Below are positions 52,360 through 64,000 of a DNA stretch of 64,000 nt, piece after piece. The translations under genes were made by a program, and so were the position numbers. Location: NCBI GenBank assembly GCA_004794655.1, contig SMMW01000524.1, forward strand, positions 124,001-188,000, in the 5' to 3' direction. The stretch's first letter is position 1. Each line of letters begins with the position of its first letter. The notes below the pieces were generated by a model, which did not search any database, was not told the origin of the DNA, and was given only the letters and a program-made list of their open reading frames with translations. The stretch is from Marisa cornuarietis (lineage: Eukaryota > Mollusca > Gastropoda > Architaenioglossa > Ampullariidae).

Positions 52360-53026
52360 AAGATAATCTTCGTGACTATTATGCAGTGCGCATGGAACTT
52401 AGTGTGCACAATGGTCTCCTTACCAGAGGAACACGCATTGTTGTGCCAGCACCACTTCATGATGATATCCTGAAGAGGATACATGAAGGTCATCAAGGAA
52501 TCACTAAATGCAGAGAGAGAGAGCAAAAGCAGCAGTTTGGTGGCCAGGTATCAATGACAAGATTACAAGAATTGTCGAAGAATGCAGACATTGCCAGAAG
52601 AAGAAACCTACACAGAACAAGGAACCTTTGATACCGACAGAATTACCACAGCGTGTATTCCAGAAGTGTGCTCCGAGGATATATATTGTACAAACTCCAA
52701 GAGGCAGTTTGCGACGCAACAGACGTCATCTCAGAAGGTCAAGAAACTTCGAGCCGGAGCAGTCCAATTCCAAACCCAGTCCTGTCCAAAATGACTTTTC
52801 CCTGTATTCTTCCCAAGTCCCAGTGACAGGTGAACTAGAGACAGCACTTCATGTTAGTGATCCAAGTCAAGGTCCAGAATCGACATCTAATAAAGGTGGT
52901 CCTGCTACAGAAGCCAGACATGGTGCTACTCCAGATCCAGGAGATTCCCATCCCGGTAGCAGCTCTGCACCTAGAATGACTCGAAGCGGCAGAATAATCA
53001 CCCTGCCTGCGCGTTACAAAGACTGA
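52345..53026 (+). pseudogene. Gypsy integrase remnant lacking the catalytic core
   Basis: The zinc-binding part is present: RIHEGHQGITKCRERAKAAV with WWPG and ECRHC. The frame shifts within a GAGAGAGAG run at about 52510. After PLIPTELPQR the sequence jumps straight to the C-terminal piece IYIVQTPRGSLRRNRRHLR and a Pro/Ser-rich tail ending TRSGRIITLPARYKD. The DDE core, normally about 200 or more residues, is missing. Confidence 0.82.
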
Positions 53027-53099
53027 TCATTATGTTTTTAACATTGACTAGAGAATAAACATTCTCCCCATCAGTTGAAGAATCTCAAGGGAGGGGAGA

Positions 53100-53264
53100 T
53101 GTAATGATAAGAGTTATCCCGGAGGGACATCCGGGGCTTTATGTACATTTAAGTGACGTCCAAGATGGCGAGTTAGGTTATTGCTTTTGTTACGATTAAA
53201 CACAGTATTCATCAAGATCCACAGTGTCTTGTGTTAGTCGGCTGATAGCACGCAGCACGATACA
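53100..53264 (+). repeat. 3' LTR of the gypsy element
   Basis: 165 bases from TGTAATG to GATACA, directly after the polypurine tract and directly before the TCCTG duplication. Confidence 0.93.
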
Positions 53265-53269
53265 TCCTG

Positions 53270-56200
53270 GTTAGTTTTCTTTTACCAAAGATTGCATCTT
53301 TTCTCTTCGACTTCAGCAAGTGCAAATGACGCAATTTTTATAAATACTTCCATTTCGTCACTTCCTGTTTTCTCGACAAATCCAGGTGTGCTTAAGAGAA
53401 AAACATTAATATAAAATCTTTCATGCCTCTTTTTCGTAAAATACCGACGGAGTATGTTTTTGTGATACTTTGGGCTCTGTTTACAGCGATTTTTGCTCAG
53501 GAATCGGGTTGGGCTTTAGGTATCCCAGTAAGTCAGCAGTGATTAATTAAAGTCGCCAAGAAATAACTTAGGAGCGTCCGATCGAGACCCCGCCGGTCGA
53601 TTTGTTGGTAATAGTAGGACATCTGTCCATACGAATAGACAATATCTCCTCCACCCACAATGTGAGAAATCGCCTCTACAGGTGGGAGCACTGAATAAAC
53701 CAACCATCCAGACAAGCTGCAAAATCTTCGTGCAAATGTCAGTTATATTGAGAGCTGCATGGTTTAATCTCATCTTATAAACAATGCTGAGATTAAGCTG
53801 TTTCCCAACCACTTTCCTTGAAGTTAAATTTTGTGTCCAGACGAAGAGTACAGCTAAACGTCCATTTCCACAATGAAGACGAGAAGACATTAGCTATATG
53901 CTGGTAGGCGCATAGAATTCCTATAGCAACAGCAACCGACCTTCTGATTGTTCTACAAAGTGGGTGCCAGCCTTCGTCATGGCCAGGCACTGCGCTCACT
54001 GAATGTTATGGAAATAACAGAGAGGTGGCTGGCTATAAAATGAAAAGTAAAACGATTACAAACCCCAAAGGCAACTTAAACCTGAGCTGTATGAATGTCA
54101 CAGTCAGTATGAATACTTTGATCGACTGAACAGTTGTACACTTTGAAGCCTTTTGTAGCTCCAATCGCGAGACCACCACCCACCCCCACCCCACCCCCCG
54201 GATTTGAATATTTGAAGACATTGTGTCTACAATCAATAAAGATACAGCTGAAAAACTCATACATATAGACACACTCACGCTAGCACGCGCGGGCACGTAC
54301 ACGCATTCGATCATTTATATACAGAAAGGCCATGGACGGTAATGTACACGTGGCTGAATAATTTCTTTTTCCACCAGCTGCACATTGTGACTACCATCTC
54401 AAATACACCCGTTCATGAACATACATATTGTGGGTGAAGGGAAATGCTGAGTCTGGAATCCCAGAATGTTGGTTAAGTTTGCTTCTCAGATATATGCCAT
54501 TTGACCGATATTTAGAGTTTAACTGTTTCCCCCATGGGCCCTTCTGGAAGACAATCCGAGTAGAAACCAATAAACTGCGCTGCGCATTCGTAGTTAACAC
54601 TATAGCCGATATCTGCCGTCGGGTGACGTTTTGCCCGCAAGCAATCGTACGTCACAGGCCACTTGTCGATAGAGCAGTTATATGGGGCAAGTTGTAAAAC
54701 TCGTTTGTAGGCGAAGATCGTTAGACAGTTCAGATCTCCTTCCCATAATAAGACGACACCAGCAGACGGGAGCAGACAATCCGTCTCAGGCCTTGTTGCC
54801 GGGCCGCGCCGTCTGACACCGGATGTTCACACTGCTGCGTATCAGAATGAACTCCGCACTCTGCGGTTCACGCCATTACGTTGCATGGGATGCAGCTGTT
54901 TACACCGAAGAAGACTTTAAAAATATACCTTCCAATCATCATAAACGGCAAGGCGTATCTCGGAAATAACCTCCCTTCCCTCCCAAAGCCCCGGTGTATG
55001 ACGTCACTACCGAAAAAAACTCTGGCTGATGTAACAGAGCGGCGCAGTGTCCTCAAAATAGCTGATCTTTGCGGCGATGTGAGGCCGCTAACAGCCGGGG
55101 CGTGGAGGTTGCCTAAAGCCCGGCGGAAATTGGCCCAGCCATGACGACTTTTAGACTCTTTTGTTTCTTTAAGATCATGCGCTCATTAACGATAAGCACC
55201 CGCCGCTGGTGATCACTATATGTCCTTAACTCTTCTGCGAAACACGGAGGCTGCTGAAATATGCACCGAGGGCGCAAGAGGAAGACGAGAAACCCGTGCA
55301 TTGTGGGAAGATCCGGCGCCAGACAGAAGAGGCCGGGACAAAAATCGCACACCTCCAAAAAGGAGTTTGGAGAAGTGGGAAGAAAAGGAAAAAGGAATTG
55401 AGTGCCAGTTTAAAAAAGACCTCTTTCAAGTAAAATTTCTTCAAATGAGCCACTTTTTTTGGCTCTTCTTGAGTCGTAGGCTTTATATAAAATATTTAAC
55501 GATTTTAATCTCGAGCAATTTTTTTTATATGAGAGAGCGCACGTGCGTATGCATGTGTGTGCGCGCGCTTGATAGAAAGTTTATGTGAACTCTGCACTAA
55601 ATTCCATATGTCCCACAACAATTGTGTTTGTTTGTCACATCGCGGACGAAGTTGTAAAAGAATAGTTAGCCCGCAAAACCTATTAAAACGTAGGGTTTAT
55701 GACAAACAATACTTGGCAAGCACTTGCATGCCTGATCACATTTGTAGTACAGCTGAGGGCGATTTATCTACGAATCGTTATATTTTTCTAAGCTGATTGC
55801 GTTTTGGTGCACTTTTGGTGCACTTTTACGCGCTTTCAAAAAGCTTGCAGGTACTTCATCGTATTAGCGGCGTTAACCGAGTAGAATATTGTCCATGAAC
55901 TTTGAAACGGCTGGCTGTCTTCCAGTTCATGGTAATGGAGGAAAATGTAGTTGTTAACGCATTTCCGACATACTGTAATATCAATTATGACATACCGAAA
56001 TACCAATTCTGACACACCAAAATACCAATATCAGTAGGATGTGAGCGTCAGATCTGCTTACTAACAGCTTGACTTCAAATTATTTTGAAATTTTTCTACT
56101 CAAGAATTATCTACTGTTCTGGAAACGAACTGCTAATTTCAAAAGCGGATGAAATTCTCTACAGAGTTGAACAGCTTGAAAATTAATTCTGACATAGCAT

Positions 56201-59200
56201 CAGAAGTGGGCTAAACAAAATAGGGAACGCGATGAAGACCTCTAACACGAAATAGTTTGTGCCTCCAGCGAGCTTTTCCTCACTGGAAGGTAACAGTGGC
56301 TGGTTCTTTCAACTGACCGCAGAGGGAACGAAATAAAGAGAAAGAGAGACATTTAAAGAGATAGAGAGAGAGACGGGTAGGTGGGAGAGAGAGCTCTTCA
56401 TTTCTAAATTATCCTTTCAGCTCAGATAATACAGGATAAACATCTAAATCATTTTAGCAACATCTCTCGACCGAGAGAGACAGTGCGCCCATGTCCTTTA
56501 CACGACGATCTCGCAAAGTGGGAGGAAAAGGACACAGGAAGTGGTTAGTGCATGATGTCGTAAGTGATCGACGCATGCGCAAAAACTACTCAAAGACCAT
56601 CATTCAGTGGCTAACAGGTGGCAGCAGCAACTGCATCTTTTGGCTATCAACAGAGAAAATTGCGAGCGAAATTTTGCGAGCCATTGAGAACGAGGGGTGC
56701 TGCAGGACAACTGAAGAATTAGGCACGTTTCTGTGTGGCTTCTGACTTAGTTTCAGTTCAAAGCATGAATCTAGTGAGTTATCGCTTCAAGACTGCCACT
56801 AAATTAAGTTTTAAAGGGATTCTCAAGGCAATGACGGCAGTGATAAGGCTGTGGCGACAGTCCAAAACGTTTGAAAATTATATTTAGTTACGATTACAAT
56901 CCACGAGACCAATACAGGAGAAATAACTGATTCTTTCTTGACTTTATTACAGCTTATTAGCACTACCTCGGTCGCCGATGTTTATAAAAATCGAAAAATT
57001 CCAGTGAAATCGACCGCTGTGTCCTTCCGCCGAGTAACCGCGATATTTCCCGAGATGGTTGACAATCGGGTGCGGCACATTCTCTAGGCATCGTTCTCCG
57101 TTTCACATGCATACGTCATAAAGTCACGTGACGCAGAACGAGATTTCGTTACAGCAAACAAAACAGTCCTGCATAATTTCTCCAATAAAACACAACACCA
57201 TACAAAAATGAATGAGATTCAAAATGATCATACCCTTTATGAGATTCTAAAGAGTTTTATTTTGCCTTGCTTTTAAGAAAAGCAATTTTGGGGGAGGGAG
57301 TTAAATCATGCATATCCCTCGATATCCACAGACTGTCATTCAACTAGGGTTTTCTAATTAGAAAGACAATGGTTCGAACTTGCTTGGGCCGATGACTGTA
57401 GAAACTCTTTTAAGGCCAGTGTGGATACATTATCTATCAGCGAAAACCTTAAATTGTCTTTAGTTATAAGAGATGTAAAAGAAGATGAAGTGATAGGGCT
57501 GGTACTGCCTTGCACAATCCTATGACATTAAATAAAACACACTTCACTGCCCCTACGGCGACTAGGCTCTAAATTCTAAAACCTCTACCTCACGATAATA
57601 AAACATCACAATTCGTATCACTGTATTCTTGGTACAGGTGCTGCGAGACAGGAATGGCAGTGTCTACGTTGTGTCCCTTTCAGAACGACAAGTGGAGATA
57701 ACACACAATCCCCGTGTTTTAGCTTTGGTTCTTTCCCCTGCAAGCATATCTACACTTTTGGAAACGCCGTGACCTTTGCACCTGACAACAACTACGGTGC
57801 ACACAGACCAGCCAGCACAGTTGCACCTAAATGCACCGAACGCACCCAATGTGTCTTCCCCAGCCATCCACCCAGCGATGAGTGGTACAGAACACAGGAT
57901 GTGGGTGCCACTCTGACATTACACTTGCTAATGACGGGGGTCGGGGTTTAAAGGGAAGAGGCTTACAACGGACCCAGTCGTTGTTTGTACAACATTTGAA
58001 AAGGAATATACCACTACCACAATGTATATGTGTGCTGACACGAAGATCAAGCATGGTACTGTACTCAACGCTAGCTTATTACATCTGAGAGTTTCTAAAT
58101 CAATAGGATGAGAGGTTCTAAATTAATGAGATGTCAAAACACAGTCCGCTTGCTTGAGTTTATTTCTTCGATACAGTAACAAAGGGTGGTTGCAGTCCGC
58201 ATTTCTTTACGTGCAGATCCTTTCCTGCCGTCAAAGAAGTACCGTAAATGTATTATTATGAATGTATTATTCCCCCCCCAAAATCGTCGTAGTCGTTGCC
58301 ATTACCATTACCAACATTGCAAGATGCTGCGTCATATTCATATCAAAACCACCCATCTCCCATGAGGAACCGCTAAAGACATAAAACAATAGCTACAATG
58401 ACTTTCTGTATGAAGTTTGCAGAATGAGACTGAGCGAGTATGATTCAGCCAGTCACCCCCACCAACAAGTCCGGATTCAGGGGGTCATAAATATCCTGCC
58501 GGATGTCTGTTGTACACCTACCGCCTATAAGCCTGTCAAGGATCGCTATTACCTTGTCATTCCTGCAAACAAACAACTGGGAGCTTCGTTCACTTTTGGC
58601 ATGCATTCCGTTGTCATCAGATGGCGCGTTTGTCGGGAACGACCGTTCGAAGACGCCACGAAGAGCTAGGGGCACAAATGTCTGAGGGATGGAGGGGATG
58701 ATGAATGAAAGGAGTGATTCAAGCTCGTGCCGAACACATAGGCCGAAAGGTCAAAGCTGGGCATCGATGAGGATCAAATGGTTTGAAAGGAAAATGGTTC
58801 TATTTTACGGCATATTGCGTTCTCTGGCTCATGACGAGAGTCCCTGCGTGTGTGTTTGTGTGTGTGCGGACTGGCGTGCTCGTATGCATGTCAGCGGGTA
58901 AAAAGTCGGAAGACTGGAGTAAGTATTGTGTCTCAATGTAGAGCATTATGCGGGTAGAGCTACTGTCGAATGTCAAATTTTGGCGAAGTGGTCCGAACTG
59001 TACTAAATGCCGAGTATCGCCAAAACAGGCCGCACACCGCCGAAATGGACCGAACCACTGTCACAGTTGCTTGTCAAGAGCAGTTGTCTTCACTGCAAAA
59101 CCGTAATAACAGACTGAGTTACTGATCTTCAGCGAGTGTTCGCGCCATTTGTTTTAAAAGAGCAGAGCTCTTCATAAACAAACACGGGTGAAACAAAGAG

Positions 59201-59570
59201 CAAGAAATCTAATTTACGAATATGGTCATCGATCAACAACAGTGTTCTTTCAACCTGCCAGTTTTCTTTGTCTTCGTAAATGAATAAATAATTATTAAAA
59301 TCAGCAGTTTATCCCTTTTGGCTGCCATGGAAACGAGCCTGTCTACAAAAGCCTAATACCGAGTCATGACTCACTGGCTGGAAGGCTACAAGAGCCCAGC
59401 CCTCCCGTCGACGAGTTCGTAGTCAACCAGTTTTCATTGATTACTAGGAGAAAGTTTAAAAAGAAAATAATAATAATAATAAATAATATTCATAATTAAC
59501 CGTTACTGTTTTCTACCGTCCCTTTCTTTTCTTTGTTTTCCTTTTTTTTTAAGTTAGGTTGCCGGTATAA
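53270..59570. other. Upstream region of neuroglian, no gene supported
   Basis: More GC- and CpG-rich than the introns. Short motifs of note: a GACA(T/C)ACC(G/A)AAATACCAAT repeat at about 55988-56030 and GT runs near 58845. None of the open frames shows a recognisable domain, including an 84-codon one at 56491-56745. Confidence 0.5.
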
Positions 59571-59579
59571 TGGGCGAAA

Positions 59580-59820
59580 TATGTAATATCCTGTGATACA
59601 GTGACGAGTAATATTCTGCGCCCTGCTGGTGCAGACACATATAATTATTATCCTGCAGACACAGACAGGAGACGTGCCCACAATATCCCGCAAGTACAGC
59701 GAGATGACAATAATACCCTGCAGAGACAGGAGACGTGTCATCAACTTCCTACAGGCTTTGCAACACGTCCACGGTATCCTGCAGGCTCTGCGGCACGTGT
59801 GAATATCCTACATAATCTTA
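59580..59820 (+). repeat. Degenerate minisatellite, about 45-55 bp units
   Basis: At least four diverged units starting AATATCCTG(C/T) with AGACACAGACAGGAGACGTG or AGAGACAGGAGACGTGTC, then TATCCTGCAGGCTCTGCGGC. Confidence 0.6.
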
Positions 59821-60344
59821 CCTTTTTGGGCACAGCTTTATGGTGACATAGGTAACTACCGGAGACAGCAAGTTTAGTTTCTTTGCTGAAGAATATCCAG
59901 CGTGGCTATGGCGCTGCGTCTGACACAAGTGGCAGAAAGATAGAGACTGCTGCGAAATACACTGAACTTTTCGGTGTGCCAAGGAAAAATGTCAAAGCGA
60001 CACTCCCTGTCTGCTGGCGCGTGCAGTGCTGGTCCAATGCCGCACGGCAGACAGGCTAAATGTTGTGACACGACCAAACTCTCGGCTATGTTGCCACTAA
60101 TCATCTTAGCCAACACTAAAACAGTGCTGGGTTTAGCAAGGTTTCACGGCACAGACCATTTGGGTTCAGACCGGACTTGGAGCGAAATGATCACAGCTTT
60201 TATACATAAAACGAATTTAAAAAAAGGCACTTCGTTCAGAGGTGTAGGCTCCAATATAAAATTGGAAAGTTCATCAAGCAAGAGGGGCAGGCGGTGATCT
60301 GGGACGGGAGCGCCGAGAGATATAGTGCGATCCTCTTCACTCAC

Positions 60345-60460
60345 TTGTCGCGCCTCGTGAACGATCTTCAGGTGGCCGCCATTGCTGGTTCCATTCTCAG
60401 CCCTGCAGCCGCACGCTACAGGCGTACAGCAAAGCACTTACCAACGACGGTGACGCAGCA
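60345..60460 (-). promoter_or_regulatory. Possible first noncoding exon/promoter of neuroglian
   Basis: On the minus strand a GC-rich stretch containing AATGGCGGCC leads into a good donor, GACAA|GTGAGTGAAG (GT at 60343-60344). A spliced 5' UTR exon is required upstream of 47887 and this is the best-looking donor in CpG-rich DNA, but nothing links it directly. Confidence 0.25.
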
Positions 60461-61550
60461 GCAGCAGCAGCAAACTGCTTCACAAATCAATACTCACCCG
60501 TCTGGCTGCCAGCGTACGATGCCGTGTCGCTGATCAACATACCGTGCCAACTCAATCGCTTTCAGCATGACACCGCAGGCACTACCTAGAGAAAACTAGG
60601 TGGGACACTCTCGCCAGACACTCCCCACACGTTTGCAGCCCTGACACTCAACGACGAACCTTCTCGTTCACGTCTTCGTCCAGTTCTTCAGCTCAGAGGT
60701 ACAGATGTCAATCCATGCGACAGTATCTCCGAAACTCAGCAATGTCGGTTCATGGCTAAACGCTTGCATCCGGGCATCGTAGCACTGGTGCCTGCAACGG
60801 TACGCGCTATGAGGCGGACCGCTAAACGACAGCGCAGGACTAGATGATTATCTTGAGGACGGAAGCGATGTAAAAAGCCACCACGTACCGTTACTGTCCC
60901 CCTCCTCTGGACTGCCACTGGTTGACCGGCGTTCCAGCGTCGATGCTGCACGAGAAGCCAGCAGCCAGCCGGCGGTGCCAGCGTACACTGAAGGCATTAA
61001 CATAATGCAATGGCTTGGAGGGGGAAGACAACAAGCGCTGGAGAATGACGCTCCCATAAAATGTCTGTGTTCTAAGCAAGGCTGCTCAGCAAGGACCCAG
61101 AACACCGGGACTGTGTCGCTGTGGCCGCTCTGTGGCGACTGACTGGGCCTAGCCTCCCTCTTTACCGCCATTAGTGCGGCAAAAATTATGCGTTACCATG
61201 GCCCGATGTGCCTGCTTCTGAAAGGACAAAACGTCCATCATGGTCAACAGGTCACACAGCGGCAACAGTGGACTCCGCCATATGCACGACACAATATTCC
61301 GCGCAAATACCATGTTTGTTGAGCTTCGGTATAAGGTCAAGCGACTGTGCCTTCTAAATGGTGGATTTTCTTCAGACTGAAAACAGGATCTCTGACTTTG
61401 CGAGGGAGGAAGGGGTCTTTAAGGTCGTTAAGATGTATTGCGGATGCATAAAATAACTGTCGACTCTTTTCTGGCAAATCGTGTTGCCAGTCGTCACAAA
61501 AAAACTCCCATCAGGGCGATGCTTTTACAGTCATTGCAGTCCATACTTAT

Positions 61551-61626
61551 AGCTATACGCTATATGCGGATGATACTAAAACTGTTGTCGTCTGTGATTC
61601 TGAAGTTTATAATTTAACTCAGTTAT
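61551..61626 (+). mobile_element. Small LINE reverse transcriptase remnant
   Basis: Frame reading YTLYADDTKTVVVCDSE then a stop: the YADD catalytic motif with the usual LYADDTK(I/T)VV context. Neighbouring sequence is not recognisable in any frame. Confidence 0.4.
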
Positions 61627-61629
61627 AAT

Positions 61630-64000
61630 ATAGTTAAATAATAAAACTAATAAGCCGTCTTTTGGCGCTCCTAAAGTATCTGTGCCATCTGTAGAAAAAC
61701 TGTCGCCCTTTCTGTGTGATTCTATGAGCGGTCGTATCGCTATCATCACTGCCTCTCAACCCCCTTCCACCAACAAGATCAATATTAGGCGCCATACAAG
61801 AGGAAGAAAACTTTTCTTCTTTAGCATTTCCTCTATTATCAGCGTAAGGACAAAGTTCTGATTTCACAGAGATCACATTTTTAAGGAAAGGATGTCGTTA
61901 ACCATAAAGCTTTCACTCGTATTTATCATGGAGATACATCCTAATAAATGGATAATTGTTCCCAACGGTGTAAAATGCACATCAGCAATATGTCCATGAG
62001 TGAAAGTGGGTAACAGATCCTGTGAGTGGATCATCTGCTTAGCTGATTATTTTCATCAGCCACGTGCACCACCTCAAAACATATCAGGAAGGCCAAGGAA
62101 GCTATCAGAACAAAGTTGAAGCAAACAAAAAAGTTTGGAATAGGTCGATTGTACATTTCGTACATCGTGTAAATTAAGGACAAAAGAATCTACGCTGTAA
62201 AGATGCTGACAATAATGATGTTGGGGATGATGATGTCGATAACAATGAAGATAATGATGATGTGACGATAATGGTGGAGAAACAGTCAACTATATTTAGG
62301 CACATCTCGTGCAAGATGAAGAAAATTCGCTCAAGCAAAAAATTTAAAAAAATTAGAAAAAGGTTGAATTTAAAGGCTGACGACATCACAAAAGGCACAT
62401 AGGTCGTCTCATCTACATCGACCGGCTGAGTCGCCCAACAACTCCAGCGGTTACAAACGTTACAAATCACTCGGACTCCAGACATGAATGGCGACTGCTT
62501 TCACATCGTTTGTCAATGCTACCGACTCATCTAAAGGCTCAGCAGCGTGAACCTTCGCCCCTCTATACCAAATTCCCCAAAGATGGATTCCCCTGTAAGC
62601 TTGGGATTTAGCATAGCTACCCGTTACAGAAGACCAGGCAGTGTATACGGGCTCTCCTGCAAAATCATGTTTATATTTCTTGCTACGAGTCACTCGCATT
62701 GTTTACATGAGGACTGGTGGGCACAGACCACAACATTAGCTGGCTTTGTCCGTTGGGAATATTACCGCGTTCTCCCCCTCCCCCACCTCTCTCTTCCCCC
62801 TACCCCTCCATATGAAACTTCTGTAGCTACATACATCGAACTGCGAAACTATTTTCACAAGCCCGTAGCTAGAATCTGTGCCGATTCCTGTAATTAACTC
62901 CCCGCGTTCTCGTCCAGTGATTTTCTAAATATACAGAAGTATGCATAAATTAAGCATGGGCTATTATTAATGCCTTCACTACATCACAGTTGATGCAACA
63001 TTTGAATAAATATAGGTTGGCTGAGCAGGCTGCTAAAGATAAATACGGCCTACTAATTGCTACAGCACGGAAAGAGTTAAACATTGCTAATCTTTTTCCA
63101 CGATCTCTGATGTTTATGGAAACGGAAAACAATAACCCGCTTGAAAACTTTTTAAAGTTTTCAGTAATGACCATATTATGTATCAGTTCTGGAAACGAAT
63201 GTGCAACGAAATCACTCCCGAAAACAAAATCTGCGATAATCCCAAACGTAGTAATTTCTATGTTCCTAGGGTTGGACTGTACAACCATTGACGAACATGC
63301 AAAAGCTGAGTTCCTGCATTACTTTACCGCCCCCTTCTCTCTCTATATATATATGTATACATTTTAATACATTCGTACACACGTATTCGCTGATTCAGTA
63401 TCCGCGGACTAATGGGGCTAGAAAAAGGAAATGTAGAGAAATAACGGTTCACAAGGGCGCTCGGTCTATACATTACCGACGGATACAGGGACACAACTGC
63501 ATATAATACAGATTGAACAAGAGTTATACCATAAAATTTACTCGCTCCCTTCAGTTGCTCTATTTAGCCGGGGTGAGTGGGAAAGAAGTTGCTAAAAGTT
63601 ACAAAATGCCTCATTTAACTTTAAAGTATATATTTTGTTCGGACATAGATTCAGAGTGTGGGCCTTGTCAGCAAAGCATGCCTGATCACGTTTTGCACTG
63701 AATAGCTGCGTTGTGTACGAAGCAGTTTTAAAATGAAACTTTCCTCGGCGCTTGCACTTTCGTAACCGTGAACCACGCAAGGCATCTGGGAAATAAAAAA
63801 GTTAAAGCGGTAATGATCTGCGCTGAAGAACCCGGTCATGCATGCCTCTACGTCATCTCTAAAGAGTTATTTTATAACAGATAATACAAATAACAGCAGT
63901 GTCAGCGTGATACCCGAGGACGTAATGGCGCCGTGGTGTTTACGTAACCCCTCCCCACACTCTTCTTACTATCTCAGGCTTATTTTCTCACACGCTATAG
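61630..64000. other. Right end, no gene supported
   Basis: Imperfect GAT/AAT trinucleotide repeat at about 62205-62275 and a short TA run at 63343-63352. Open frames are short and without domains. Confidence 0.55.

Larger units (their letters stand above)
50037..53269 (+). mobile_element. Ty3/gypsy LTR retrotransposon, internally deleted, with 5-bp target duplication
   Basis: TCCTG occurs just outside both ends (50037-50041 and 53265-53269). The 3' LTR is 53100-53264 (165 bp, TG...CA), preceded by a purine tract AAGGGAGGGGAGA. Of the 5' LTR only the first 48 bases remain (50042-50089), identical to the 3' copy, then gag C-terminal sequence follows directly. The order gag zinc knuckles, protease, RT, RNase H, integrase is that of Ty3/gypsy. 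Opposite in orientation to neuroglian. Confidence 0.93.

Noticed and set aside
54033..54314. Possible zinc or membrane protein frame near 54.2 kb
   Set aside because: The reading is created by a CCACCCCC-rich low-complexity stretch and has no start or domain evidence.
56491..56745. An 84-codon plus-strand frame in CpG-rich DNA
   Set aside because: It opens with basic, zinc-finger-free sequence, shows no domain, no convincing splice sites and no neighbour support.

Overview
The window looks like animal nuclear DNA, most likely from a mollusc and probably a gastropod. The grounds are large AT-rich introns, GT-AG splicing, many decayed LINE, SINE and MITE copies, microsatellites, and two recognisable animal genes. 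The species cannot be told from sequence alone.

The backbone is one large gene on the minus strand, a neuroglian/L1CAM-type neural cell adhesion molecule, with coding exons from 47799 down to 15639. I traced 24 coding exons by matching splice sites, codon phase and protein domains. Their lengths sum to 3834 nt, exactly 1278 codons including the stop, so the predicted protein has 1277 residues. The order is signal peptide, six Ig domains, five fibronectin III domains, one membrane helix and a short tail with the ankyrin-binding FIGQY motif. An extra 27-nt in-frame microexon lies in the 8-kb intron before the membrane exon, and the intron upstream of it appears to use a GC donor.

Left of it, also on the minus strand, is the 5' part of a second gene, SERAC1 (mitochondrial/ER contact-site lipase family), read from five or six phase-compatible exons between 5234 and the left edge. 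Its lipase domain lies outside the window and its first coding exon was not found.

Mobile elements fill much of the rest: L2/CR1-like LINE remnants at 2.83-4.06, 7.44-7.98, 32.7-34.2 and 40.1-40.6 kb; an antisense LINE of another family, broken by insertions, at 39.8-43.1 kb; a long-TIR element at 30.1-31.8 kb; a 140-bp MITE at 44.07 kb; several tRNA-derived SINE-like copies; and a Ty3/gypsy LTR retrotransposon at 50.04-53.26 kb with a 5-bp target duplication but two internal deletions and frameshifts. The stretch 53.3-64 kb is upstream of the neuroglian start codon and carries no gene I can support; it may hold the gene's first noncoding exon and promoter. 8-15.6 kb is probably 3' UTR and intergenic DNA.

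I found no previously undescribed multi-gene system. The most useful observations are the neuroglian microexon, the GC-AG intron, the PDZ-ligand-like tail, the nested element structures, and the doubly deleted gypsy copy.
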